Made by a program: the position numbers and the translations under genes. Below, piece by piece: positions 15,254 through 23,682 of a stretch of DNA of 64,000 bases. Location: assembly GCF_000762875.2 (NCBI RefSeq), contig NZ_JRMP02000004.1, forward strand, positions 1-64,000. The letters are read 5' to 3'. The notes beneath the pieces were generated by a model that had not been told where the DNA came from, made no database searches, and saw nothing but the letters and a program-made list of their open reading frames with translations. Origin of the DNA: Helicobacter saguini (lineage in GTDB: Bacteria; Campylobacterota; Campylobacteria; Campylobacterales; Helicobacteraceae). Numbering within the stretch: the first letter of the stretch is position 1; each line of letters opens with the position of its first letter.

Positions 15254-18235
15254 TTAATATCTTATCGTTACACTTGCGATATATGTTCTACCGCGCGCTG
15301 AGTTATTAAATAGTGTTAAACCACCAGAGCCTATAGCGCCAGAGTTTGAGTTATATGTATATAGTGCGTCCATATAATTAGTATCCATAAGATTTTGTAT
15401 TTCTAGTCTTAAATCTAAGTTTTTATGTAAAAAGAAATTGATATACATATCATAAATCACAGGGATACGGGGTAAGTATTGCGTGCTAACTTGCAAGTAT
15501 GCGTTATCAGGGCTTGGTGTGGTAAAAGGCGTGTATGGATTTATACGCTTTGTGCGACCGATATATTTTATCAATGTCCCAACTACAATTTTCTTTTTCC
15601 AAAGTCGAATACCCAAATCAAAGTTTCCATAATCTTCAGGTAATTCTGCAAATTGAGATTGCCCTGTGTGTTGTTGCAGATTTGACGTGCCAGAGCCGCC
15701 GTAGTTTGCATCGCTTTCACTTACAATCAAATTTGCCCTTTGCAGTGTATAACTTGCCCTAATATAAAAATAGCCCATATCATAATGCAGTTCAGATTCT
15801 AAACCATACATTTTTGCAAAGCCATTAAATGATAGATAAAGTAAGTCATTTCGCCCTGTTGGAGAGCCACTTGCATTACTGCCGCCGATTGTGCGACCAT
15901 AGATATAATCTTGTATATCTGTGTAAAATGCAGTTGATTTAAAGCCAAAGCTATCATCGCTAAAAAATAAGCCTTGTTTAAACGAGCTAAATCCAGCTTG
16001 ATAAGTTTGTGCTATTTCGGGCTTTAAGCTTGTATTAAAATTTTGTGCTGTGGCTGAATGTGAGCCAAAAAACATTTCTTGCACGTTTGGAATCCTACTA
16101 GTTAAAGCATAGCTTACAAATGGTGTAAAAAGTCCATGAAAGTTAAAGCTTAACATTAAGCTTGTATTAAAATTACTCCCACTTCTAGAAAAATATCCTG
16201 CTTCTTTTGGGTTACAATATTTATTTGTCCCGCTACAGGGCGCTTCTCTAGTTGTATTTAGATTCCATAAAATATAACTAAGATTTGCATTTAAATTTAT
16301 AATTTTATAGTTATAGTTAGAATCTAAATATATTGTATGAATGTGTTGTGTGCCTTTTGGTTGAAATCCATACATCATAGAGGTTAGCATAGTCCCATCA
16401 TCATAACATGTATCAGGGCTAGTATCGCCGCACACGACACTTATATCAAAGTCTCTATTATAATTATTGTAAAAATATTTATAACCTAGCCTTGTGCTAA
16501 TATTTGTATTAGTTGATAATGGAAAAGAAAAAATGTTATAGGCTTCAATCTGCATTGCGTTATTATAAGCTTTACCATTCATTTTACCAATTGCCCCACC
16601 CATTACTTCGGCATTTTCATCATATATTTGCGCACTATTGCTATATGCGCCCATTACATTAAAATCTATTAAGTTTGAATTTGGCTTAAATTTATAATTT
16701 GTTTGAATTGTATCTTGGCGGATTTTTCGCCCGGCTAAGTGATTATCATAATGTCTAAAGGACAAGATTGCTTGATGATATTTGAAAAATTTTGTTTCAA
16801 TTTTTGCTAGGTGATTATTTGGCTGTTGTGTTAGATTCTCTATTACCATTGTTTGTGTATTTGGTCTAGTTTGAAAGCCTCCGCCTGTCCTATAGCCTTG
16901 CTCAGTTTTTCGCCCACTATACGCATACATCGCGCCAATCACAAAGTTATCACTGAATCTATACTTAGTAGCCACACCAGCCATATAATTTGGACCTACT
17001 TTATTATCCCCATAGCCAAACTTTGCTATTACGCCAAAATACTTAGAATCTCTTAAAATATCATCTACGCCAATCGTTCGTAAGTTAGCGCTACCCATTA
17101 AGGCATTACTACGAGAGCCACTAAAGCTACCTCGCTCCACATCAACGCCTACGATTAGATTCTGGTCAATTGCCGCTCCAAATGCTGAAGTCCCCATAAG
17201 CTTCCCGCCTGTGTGGTATCGCCCTGAATCTTCGCTGCTTCCAAAAAAGGTCTGCGTTACGCCATCAATCTCGGTATTTACGCGTCCTAAGCCGGTCATA
17301 TTTCTAATATTTACTGAAATTGTCCCTTGAGATTGGTCTACTTGTGTAAAAGTTCCAGGGATTCCGCGAATAATTTGGTCTAAACTTTGTGTAGAATCTG
17401 CCACACCTGTGCGTGTGCTAACCGCACCAGGCTTTGTAAAGGGCTTTTCCTCATCTTTAATCTTAGCTGCGCTCACATTTATTTCATCAAATATTATTTC
17501 ATCATCGTCATCATCGCTAGTTGTTTTACTTGCATTTGTGGTATTTGCCACGTTACTCGCCGCTAATTTTATAGAATCTTTTTTATTAGTAGGGTGGTGG
17601 GTGGGCGATAGGTTAGATTCTGTATTGCTTTCATTCAACGCTATTTTTATAGAATCTTTTTTGTTAATATGGCGGTGGGTGGGCGATAGGTTAGATTCTG
17701 TATTTTCACTCAACGCTAATTTTATAGAATCTTGTTTATCAATAGACTTGTGGCTACTTAGCCCCCCTCCCTTGCGGAGGGGGGTTGGGGGGTGGGTAAT
17801 ATCGTTTATAGAATCTTCCTTGCTAGATTCTATATTTCTTTCATTTAACGCTAATTTTATAGAATCTTTTTTTCTAGATTCTATATTTTCATTTAACGCT
17901 ATTTTTATTTTTTCATTTTGAACGTTTTTTATTCCATTATTTTGAACGTTTTTCATTTCGTCATGTTGAGCCGCAGGCGAAACATCTACTTTTGTTTGTT
18001 TAGATTCTATATTCTCATTTAACGCTATTTTTATAGAATCTTGTTTATCAATAGACTTATGGCTACTTAGCCCCCCTCCCTGCTTGATATTGACATTTGG
18101 GGGGGTTGGGGGGTGGGTAATGGCAGAGTGGGTAATGGCGTGGTGTGTAATATCGTTTATAGAATCTTCTTTAGATTCTATAGAATCCGCAAATAAAACC
18201 GCAAAAAATACAGCACAAAATAATAATATTCTCAT
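15254..18235 (-). CDS. TonB-dependent outer membrane receptor, copy 1
   Basis: 993 residues. Signal peptide at 1-16; then about 220 residues of tandem low-complexity sequence built from KDSIKLALNESN-like units and in-frame hairpin repeats (ITHPPTPLRKGGG, LSPTHHPTNKK); then a TonB-box-like EIIFDEINVSA, a plug domain (LDQIIRGIPGTFTQVDQSQG, NIRNMTGLGRVNTEIDGV) and a 22-strand-type barrel ending ASVTIRY. The plug resembles the CopB/TdfH group of metal-related receptors, but the ligand cannot be told. Copy 2 (19051-21552) is closely similar except in the N-terminal tract, which is about 180 residues shorter there. Probably metal-regulated; followed directly by the autotransporter gene. Confidence 0.88.
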   Translation of the reverse strand: MRILLFCAVFFAVLFADSIESKEDSINDITHHAITHSAITHPPTPPNVNIKQGGGLSSHKSIDKQDSIKIALNENIESKQTKVDVSPAAQHDEMKNVQNNGIKNVQNEKIKIALNENIESRKKDSIKLALNERNIESSKEDSINDITHPPTPLRKGGGLSSHKSIDKQDSIKLALSENTESNLSPTHRHINKKDSIKIALNESNTESNLSPTHHPTNKKDSIKLAASNVANTTNASKTTSDDDDDEIIFDEINVSAAKIKDEEKPFTKPGAVSTRTGVADSTQSLDQIIRGIPGTFTQVDQSQGTISVNIRNMTGLGRVNTEIDGVTQTFFGSSEDSGRYHTGGKLMGTSAFGAAIDQNLIVGVDVERGSFSGSRSNALMGSANLRTIGVDDILRDSKYFGVIAKFGYGDNKVGPNYMAGVATKYRFSDNFVIGAMYAYSGRKTEQGYRTGGGFQTRPNTQTMVIENLTQQPNNHLAKIETKFFKYHQAILSFRHYDNHLAGRKIRQDTIQTNYKFKPNSNLIDFNVMGAYSNSAQIYDENAEVMGGAIGKMNGKAYNNAMQIEAYNIFSFPLSTNTNISTRLGYKYFYNNYNRDFDISVVCGDTSPDTCYDDGTMLTSMMYGFQPKGTQHIHTIYLDSNYNYKIINLNANLSYILWNLNTTREAPCSGTNKYCNPKEAGYFSRSGSNFNTSLMLSFNFHGLFTPFVSYALTSRIPNVQEMFFGSHSATAQNFNTSLKPEIAQTYQAGFSSFKQGLFFSDDSFGFKSTAFYTDIQDYIYGRTIGGSNASGSPTGRNDLLYLSFNGFAKMYGLESELHYDMGYFYIRASYTLQRANLIVSESDANYGGSGTSNLQQHTGQSQFAELPEDYGNFDLGIRLWKKKIVVGTLIKYIGRTKRINPYTPFTTPSPDNAYLQVSTQYLPRIPVIYDMYINFFLHKNLDLRLEIQNLMDTNYMDALYTYNSNSGAIGSGGLTLFNNSARGRTYIASVTIRY
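17592..17690. repeat. Two copies of the GGGTGGTGGGTGGGCG repeat, in frame
   Basis: Copies at 17592-17610 and 17671-17690 lie in the receptor's N-terminal tract and encode LSPTHHPTNKKDS and LSPTHRHINKKDS. The same motif occurs outside genes near 8224 (reverse orientation) and 48149, and near 18309 and 21630 next to the small membrane-protein genes. Confidence 0.6.
17762..17800. repeat. CCCCCCTCCC hairpin repeat, in frame
   Basis: CCCCCCTCCCTTGCGGAGGG followed by a G-rich tail forms a strong hairpin. On the minus strand it encodes ITHPPTPLRKGGGLSS within receptor 1. It is related to 18071-18119, 42009-42042 and 6868-6896. Confidence 0.65.
17960..17987. repeat. GTCATGTTGAGC...CGAAACATCT repeat, in frame
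   Basis: The sequence reads GTCATGTTGAGC, a short spacer, then GCGAAACATCT. On the minus strand it encodes DVSPAAQHDEM within the N-terminal tract of receptor 1. The same element in a longer form occurs in the non-coding region at 34052-34125. Confidence 0.6.
18071..18119. repeat. CCCCCCTCCC hairpin repeat with internal spacer
   Basis: A second copy of the hairpin family in the same gene. Its two arms are separated by TGCTTGATATTGACATTT, and it encodes ITHPPTPPNVNIKQGGGLSS on the minus strand. Confidence 0.6.
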
Positions 18236-18300
18236 TATTTATCCTTTAATAAAACTAAAAATTAGAAAAGTGGAAATTGCAGAATCTAGATTCTATATAC

Positions 18301-18567
18301 TCAAATAAAAGGGTGGTGGGTGGGCGTTAGGATTAAAAATATTTTTTTTAGCCTTACCATCACCAAAAATATTTTAAACCCTACTACCCTTAAGGTGAAA
18401 ATATTTTTATAGAATCTAGATTCTAAAAAAGCTTTAAAAGGCGGTGGCGTAGAACTCTCCTGCCACGAAAATAGTGAATCTAATATCAAATAACGATAAA
18501 AATAATAAAACATAAGCAAATTAGCCAAAAGAGTTAAGCAAAATAATCCTAAAAAGATTCTTAGCAT
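18301..18567 (-). CDS. Small membrane protein upstream of TonB receptor, copy 1
   Basis: 88 residues from the ATG at 18567, which has a good AAGGGAG ribosome site. The N-terminal 24 residues are one membrane helix (RIFLGLFCLTLLANLLMFYY). The first 45 residues or so match the small gene upstream of receptor copy 2 (21719-21871), including LFSWQESSTPPPF; beyond that the frame runs into repeat sequence and probably has no function. The same frame is also open upstream to the AT repeat at 18643-18670 without a start. If that repeat were one AT unit shorter or two longer, an ATG at 18722 (MSLNII) would be joined to it. Function unknown; the duplication with the receptor suggests a link to that receptor. 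Confidence 0.55.
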   Translation of the reverse strand: MLRIFLGLFCLTLLANLLMFYYFYRYLILDSLFSWQESSTPPPFKAFLESRFYKNIFTLRVVGFKIFLVMVRLKKIFLILTPTHHPFI

Positions 18568-18639
18568 AGAATCTCCCTTGCTAATAAATCTTGTATAGAA
18601 TCTAGTAGCTAAAGAAAAGAAAAAAGCTTGGTTTTTGTA

Positions 18640-18670
<31 letters not shown>

Positions 18671-18703
18671 CTTTAAAAGAATTAATAATCATAGAATCTA
18701 ACT

Positions 18704-18757
18704 TAATAATATTCAAACTCATATCATAAACCTATATAAAATGATAATAAATACTAA
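18704..18757 (-). promoter_or_regulatory. Conserved upstream block with a Fur-like half site
   Basis: About 50 bp (from ttaataatattcaaactc through aaaatgataataaatact) is nearly identical upstream of both small-gene/receptor cassettes (second copy about 21949-22000). It contains TGATAAT at 18742-18748 and 21986-21992, one good half of a Fur operator, but the second half (AATACTA) is weak. Regulation by Fur is an inference from this half site plus the TonB-receptor context. Confidence 0.4.
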
Positions 18758-19050
18758 AAATTTACAAGGCAAAATATTAGCACGACAAAACTTAATCTAA
18801 ACTTAAATAAACGAAATTTTTGTGTAATAAAATCTCAAAACACAAGATTTTTATAGAATCTATTTTTGTTAAAGGGTATATATAAACAAACTTTTACATC
18901 ATTACTAGACTTTAAAAAAGCCAAAGCAAAACCTTACATCATTGCGAGACAAAGCCAATCCATACCACTTTATGTCATTACGAATGAGCGAAGAAAAATG
19001 AAACAATCCATACATAAGAAACAAAAAAGATTCTATAAATTTATAAAATT
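18758..19050. other. Intergenic region downstream of receptor copy 2
   Basis: No coding sequence is evident. It contains two decayed pieces of the GTCATTGCGA repeat family: one around 18938-18963 (catcattgcgagac...gccaatccat) and one around 18974-19012 (tgtcattacgaatgagcg...aacaatccat). Both are diverged from the copies inside genes. Confidence 0.5.
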
Positions 19051-21552
19051 CTACCAGCGTAAGACCATACTAGCAATGAAAGTGCGACCACGCGCGGAGT
19101 TGTTAAAAAGCGTAACTCCTATTCCTGCACCTATTGGATTACTAGCAAAGCTTGAGTTATACGCATATAGTGCGTCTATGTAGTTTGTGTCAAAAAGATT
19201 TTGCACTTCTAGTTTTAAGTCTAAATTTCTATGCAAATATAAATTCACATATAAATCTACAATCGTAGGAATGCGTGGTAAATATTCTGTTGTAATATTA
19301 AAAAGATTCTGTCCTTGTTGAGCGTTGTTATAATCAAATTGCTTATTTGCTAATGGACTAAGTCGCTTTGTCCTGCCTGTATATTTTATCACTGCACCTA
19401 CTACTAACTTTCGCTTGAAAAGTCTAAACCCTATATCAAAATTACCATAATCTTCTGGTAATTGCGAAAACTGCCCTTGACCGCCGTGATTTACAAGTGT
19501 TGAGTTAGAATCTCCACCGCCGATATTTGCCTCTGCCTCGCTTACGATTAGATTTGCCCGCTGAATCGTGTATGATAATCTAGCATAGAAAAATCCCATA
19601 TCATAACGCAACTCAGATTCTAATCCATACATATCAGCATCGCCATTATCACTTATAAAATACCACGCAAACGCACCATTTAGCTGGTCTTTTGGGTCGC
19701 CTATAGTATGATTATAAATATAATCTTTTATTTTCGTATAAAATGCTGTGGTTTTAAAGCCAAAGGTATCATCGCCTAAAAATAAACCATCTTTATAACT
19801 ATTGAATCCTGCTTGAAAACTATGAGCTACTTCAGGTCTTAAACCTGTATTAAAGTCTTGAAAGTCGCTTCCCCACGCACTAAAAAACATCTCTTGCACA
19901 TTTGGAATCCTGCTAGTTAAAGCATAGCTAATAAAAGGCGTAAAAAGATTATGCACGCTCACACTAAACATAGTTGATACATTTACATTATTCCCACTTT
20001 TTTGCCAAAAGCCCGCTTCTTTTGGGTCACAATGGATATTTGTAGGACGGCAAGGCGCACTTCTATCTGTGCTAAGATTCCAATGGACGTAATTTACATT
20101 TGCATTTAGCGAATAGATTCCATATTTAAAGGCATTGTCTAAATATATTGTGTGTAATTGCTGCACTCCTTCAGGTTGGAATCCATAAGTGAAATAATAC
20201 ATTTGGTCGCCTGTGCTAGAGCAATAGCCATACTTGCAGTTTTCATCAGCCCATGAATAATTTAGATTTTTATCATACGAGTTATAAAAATATTTGTAAC
20301 CAAAACGCGCTCCATAAGTAAGATTCTTAATTATAGGCACTAAAAGAGTATTATTTATATCAAAAGTTATAGCATTATTATATGCTTTTCCATCCATTTT
20401 ACCCACAGGTCCCCACATAAATACGGCACTTTCATCATAAATTTGCGCACTATAACCATAGGCTAACAAAGCATTTATATCAATTAAATTTGACTTTGGA
20501 TTATATCTATATGTCGCTTGATATGCATCTTGAGAAATTACGCGTCCTGCTAAGTGATTATCATATCGCCGATAAGATAGTAAAAGTGAATTTGCAAGAT
20601 ATTTCATTTCTATTTTTGCAAGATGATTATTTGGCTGCTGGGTTAAATGTGTTGGGTTAAAAGGCGCACCTTGTGGAACACCATCATCTGCAACATCGCC
20701 ACCAGCATTTTCAAATGGATTAGTCCCACCACCGATTTTATAGCCTTGTTGCGTATATCGTCCGCTATAAGCATACATTACACCAATTGTAAAATCACTA
20801 AAAGTGTGCCTACCAGCAACTCCAGCCATCCAATTTGGTCCTACTTTATTATCACCATAGCCAAATTTCCCTATAACACCAAAATGTTTAGAATCTCGCA
20901 TAATATCATCTACGCCAATAGTTCTAAGGTTCGCACTACCGGCTAGTTGGTTACTACGACCACCACTAAAGCTACCTCGCTCTACATCAATACCCACGAT
21001 TAGATTCTGGTCAATCGCCGCACCAAATGCGGACGTGCCTAATAATTTTCCACCGCTGTGATAACGTCCTTGGTCTTCACTACTACCAAAGAATGTTTGT
21101 GTAACGCCATCAATTTCGGTATTTACACGACCTAAACCGGTCATATTTCTTATATTTACAGATATTGTCCCTTGGCTTTGGTCAATTTGTGTAAAAGTGC
21201 CGGGGATACTACGAATGACTTGGTCTAGATTTTGCGTAGAATCTAAAACGCCCTCACGTGTGCTAACCGCGCCCGGCGTTACAAAGGGCTTTTCATCATT
21301 TTTAATCTTATTAGCCGCTATGTTTATTTCCTCAAATTCGATTTCATCGCTATCACTACTTGCTACACTTTTATTAGATTCTATATTTTGTTTAGAATCT
21401 TTAGAATCTTGTTGCGTATTTTGTGTATTTTGCGAATTAGATTCTACTAATTTTATAGAATCTTGTTTGCTAGATTCTATATTGCTTTTAGAATCTGCAT
21501 TTAAAAAAGTAAAAAAGCCACAAATTATGGCACAAAATAATAATATTCTCAT
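19051..21552 (-). CDS. TonB-dependent outer membrane receptor, copy 2
   Basis: 833 residues. Signal peptide (RILLFCAIICGFFTFLNA), about 50 DSK-rich residues, a TonB-box-like DEIEFEEINIAA, a plug with LDQVIRSIPGTFTQIDQSQG and NIRNMTGLGRVNTEIDGVTQ, and a barrel ending ASMVLRW. It is a clear paralogue of the receptor at 15254-18235 across plug and barrel, with the main differences in the N-terminal tract and in some extracellular-loop segments. The conserved promoter-like block and small membrane gene are duplicated with it. It imports an unidentified metal complex or similar ligand using TonB-ExbB-ExbD; exbB-exbD genes occur at 59802-60837. Confidence 0.88.
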   Translation of the reverse strand: MRILLFCAIICGFFTFLNADSKSNIESSKQDSIKLVESNSQNTQNTQQDSKDSKQNIESNKSVASSDSDEIEFEEINIAANKIKNDEKPFVTPGAVSTREGVLDSTQNLDQVIRSIPGTFTQIDQSQGTISVNIRNMTGLGRVNTEIDGVTQTFFGSSEDQGRYHSGGKLLGTSAFGAAIDQNLIVGIDVERGSFSGGRSNQLAGSANLRTIGVDDIMRDSKHFGVIGKFGYGDNKVGPNWMAGVAGRHTFSDFTIGVMYAYSGRYTQQGYKIGGGTNPFENAGGDVADDGVPQGAPFNPTHLTQQPNNHLAKIEMKYLANSLLLSYRRYDNHLAGRVISQDAYQATYRYNPKSNLIDINALLAYGYSAQIYDESAVFMWGPVGKMDGKAYNNAITFDINNTLLVPIIKNLTYGARFGYKYFYNSYDKNLNYSWADENCKYGYCSSTGDQMYYFTYGFQPEGVQQLHTIYLDNAFKYGIYSLNANVNYVHWNLSTDRSAPCRPTNIHCDPKEAGFWQKSGNNVNVSTMFSVSVHNLFTPFISYALTSRIPNVQEMFFSAWGSDFQDFNTGLRPEVAHSFQAGFNSYKDGLFLGDDTFGFKTTAFYTKIKDYIYNHTIGDPKDQLNGAFAWYFISDNGDADMYGLESELRYDMGFFYARLSYTIQRANLIVSEAEANIGGGDSNSTLVNHGGQGQFSQLPEDYGNFDIGFRLFKRKLVVGAVIKYTGRTKRLSPLANKQFDYNNAQQGQNLFNITTEYLPRIPTIVDLYVNLYLHRNLDLKLEVQNLFDTNYIDALYAYNSSFASNPIGAGIGVTLFNNSARGRTFIASMVLRW

Positions 21553-21718
21553 TATTTATCCTTTAGTAAAAGTAAAAATTAAAAAAGTGGAAAATTTGCG
21601 GAATCTAGATTCTATACACTCAAATAAAAGGGTGGCGAGCGGGCGTTAAGATTAAAAACATTTTAAGCTAATTTATTTAGCCCAGCCACCCTTAAGGTGA
21701 AAAATATTTTTATAGAAT

Positions 21719-21871
21719 CTAGATTCTAAAAGAAGTGATAAAAGGTGGCGGCGTAGAACTCTCCTGCCACGAAAATAGTGAATCTAAAATCAAATAACGA
21801 TAAAAATAATAAAACATAAGCAAACTAGCTAAAAATGCAGAGCAAAATAATACCAAAAATACCTTTAGCAT
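21719..21871 (-). CDS. Small membrane protein upstream of TonB receptor, copy 2
   Basis: 50 residues from an ATG at 21871 behind an AAGGAAG site, ending at a TAG created by an AGAATCTAG motif. It has one membrane helix (VFLVLFCSAFLASLLMFYY) and the conserved LFSWQESSTPPPF. It is a paralogue of 18301-18567. Upstream, the frame is open (…FYARFFAKEDS-M) with substitutions relative to copy 1 that are largely synonymous or conservative (FYTRFISKGDS-M), so the protein may in fact begin further upstream, across the TA repeat. Function unknown. Confidence 0.5.
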   Translation of the reverse strand: MLKVFLVLFCSAFLASLLMFYYFYRYLILDSLFSWQESSTPPPFITSFRI

Positions 21872-22241
21872 GGAATCTTCCTTGGCAAAGAATCTTGCAT
21901 AAAACTTTGCGTATTTGAAGTTATATATATATAAACTTTAAAAAAATTAATAATATTCAAACTCATATCATAAACCTATATAAAATGATAATAAATACTA
22001 CAAATTTAAAACGCAAAATATTAGCACCTTTAAACTGAATCTAACCTTAAATCAACGAAATTTTTATGTAATAAATCAGTAAAATATCCACAATATTATT
22101 TAAACTACAAAGCAAAACTTCACAATTTGTTAATATTCGTAATTTCACAAATTTATTTATAAAAAATAACAAAATAAATAACTTAATTTTTGTGAATTTT
22201 GCTAAAATTACAACTACATTTCACATTTTAAAGGAGAAGTT
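21872..22241. other. Intergenic region between receptor cassette 2 and fumC
   Basis: It is divergent. The left half is the duplicated upstream region of receptor cassette 2. The right half is AT-rich and ends with the fumC promoter and ribosome site; a TAAAAT at 22203-22208 and AAAGGAGAAG just before the ATG are visible. No further gene is seen. Confidence 0.5.
21922..21933. repeat. (TA)6 dinucleotide repeat
   Basis: This is the counterpart of the (AT)14 tract upstream of copy 1. From the conserved ATG at 21966 to the small gene is 95 bases, so the two are out of frame by the same amount as in copy 1. Loss of one TA unit would join them. Confidence 0.6.
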
Positions 22242-23633
22242 ATGGATTACAGGATTGAGCATGACACAATGGGCGAGGTAAAAGTGCCAAATGACAAATA
22301 CTGGGGCGCGCAAACAGAGCGTAGTTTTGAGAATTTCAAAATCGGTATTGAGAAAATGCCAAAAGTGCTAATTTACGCCTTTGCAAACCTTAAAAAAGCC
22401 CTAGCTATCACAAATAATAAGCTAGGCAAACTTGAAGACAAAAAGGCTAAGGCGATTGAGCAGGCGTGCGATGAGATTATCGCTGGTAAGTTTGATGATA
22501 ATTTCCCTTTGGCGATATGGCAAACAGGCTCTGGCACGCAAAGTAATATGAATATGAATGAAGTGATTGCAAATCGCGCCACTGAGATTATGGGCGGTGA
22601 TTTTAGGAAAGAAAAGCTGGTGCATCCAAACGATGATGTGAATAAAAGCCAAAGCTCAAATGACACATTCCCAACGGCGATGAGTATCGTATCTGTCGTG
22701 CAGGTCGAGAAAAAATTGATACCGGCAATTGATGAATTGATTAAGACTTTTAAGGGTAAGGTCGAGCAGTTTAAGGACATTGTAAAAATCGGTCGCACGC
22801 ACTTGCAAGACGCTACGCCGCTTACTTTAGGGCAGGAGTTTAGCGGATATTTATCAATGCTTGAGCATAGTAAAGAAGAGATTCTAGCGACTTTACCTAC
22901 ATTGCGAGAACTTGCAATCGGTGGAACAGCCGTAGGCACGGGCTTAAACGCACATCCGCAGCTAAGCGAAAAAGTAAGCGAAGAGCTAACCAAAATCACA
23001 GGGACAAAATTTATCTCAAGCCCAAACAAATTCCACGCATTAACAAGCCATGACGCGATAAACTTCACACATGGCGCAATGAAAGGCTTAGCGGCGAATT
23101 TAATGAAAATCGCAAATGATGTGCGATGGCTAGCTAGCGGTCCGCGATGTGGCTTAGGCGAGCTTTTGATACCAGAAAATGAGCCAGGAAGCAGCATTAT
23201 GCCCGGAAAAGTCAATCCTACGCAGTGTGAAGCGATGACAATGGTAGCCGTGCAGGTAATGGGAAATGATGTAACCATCGGCATTGCAGCGTCTCAAGGG
23301 AACTTCGAGCTAAATGTGTTTAAGCCTGTGATTATTTATAATTTCTTGCAAAGCCTTGACTTACTAGCGGATGCAATGCATTCATTCAATATCCACTGCG
23401 CTGAAGGAATCGAGGCAAATAAAAAAGTGATTGACCATAACTTGCATAATTCGCTGATGTTGGTCACTGCGTTAAACCCACATATCGGCTATGAAAACGC
23501 AGCCAAAATCGCTAAAAACGCGCACAAAAAAGGCATTTCATTAAAAGAATCTGGCATTGAGCTAGGACTTTTAACTGAAGAGCAATTCAAAGAATGGATA
23601 GTCCCAGAAAAAATGATAGGACCAAAGGCGTAG
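22242..23633 (+). CDS. fumC: Fumarate hydratase, class II
   Basis: 463 residues, full length. It converts fumarate and malate reversibly in the TCA cycle without an Fe-S cluster. The superfamily signature [13 protein letters not shown] is intact, as are the fumarase substrate loop [31 protein letters not shown] and the [16 protein letters not shown] segment. The start has a strong AAAGGAG site. It is monocistronic or leads into spoT, which begins 49 bp downstream on the same strand. It contains no inserted DSK tracts, consistent with a tightly packed core enzyme. Confidence 0.97.
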   Translation: MDYRIEHDTMGEVKVPNDKYWGAQTERSFENFKIGIEKMPKVLIYAFANLKKALAITNNKLGKLEDKKAKAIEQACDEIIAGKFDDNFPLAIWQTGSGTQSNMNMNEVIANRATEIMGGDFRKEKLVHPNDDVNKSQSSNDTFPTAMSIVSVVQVEKKLIPAIDELIKTFKGKVEQFKDIVKIGRTHLQDATPLTLGQEFSGYLSMLEHSKEEILATLPTLRELAIGGTAVGTGLNAHPQLSEKVSEELTKITGTKFISSPNKFHALTSHDAINFTHGAMKGLAANLMKIANDVRWLASGPRCGLGELLIPENEPGSSIMPGKVNPTQCEAMTMVAVQVMGNDVTIGIAASQGNFELNVFKPVIIYNFLQSLDLLADAMHSFNIHCAEGIEANKKVIDHNLHNSLMLVTALNPHIGYENAAKIAKNAHKKGISLKESGIELGLLTEEQFKEWIVPEKMIGPKA

Positions 23634-23682
23634 ATTCTATGGCTTAGATTCTAAAGTTCCTTGAAATATTAAAGGTCAAATT

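Noticed and set aside
18102-18108. A run of seven G as a possible switch in receptor 1
   Set aside because: It belongs to a hairpin repeat in a variable low-complexity tract. It is much shorter than the G12 tract and the gene is in frame as sequenced.
22373-23284. A 303-codon open frame on the minus strand
   Set aside because: It is an antisense shadow of the conserved fumC gene with no recognisable protein family.
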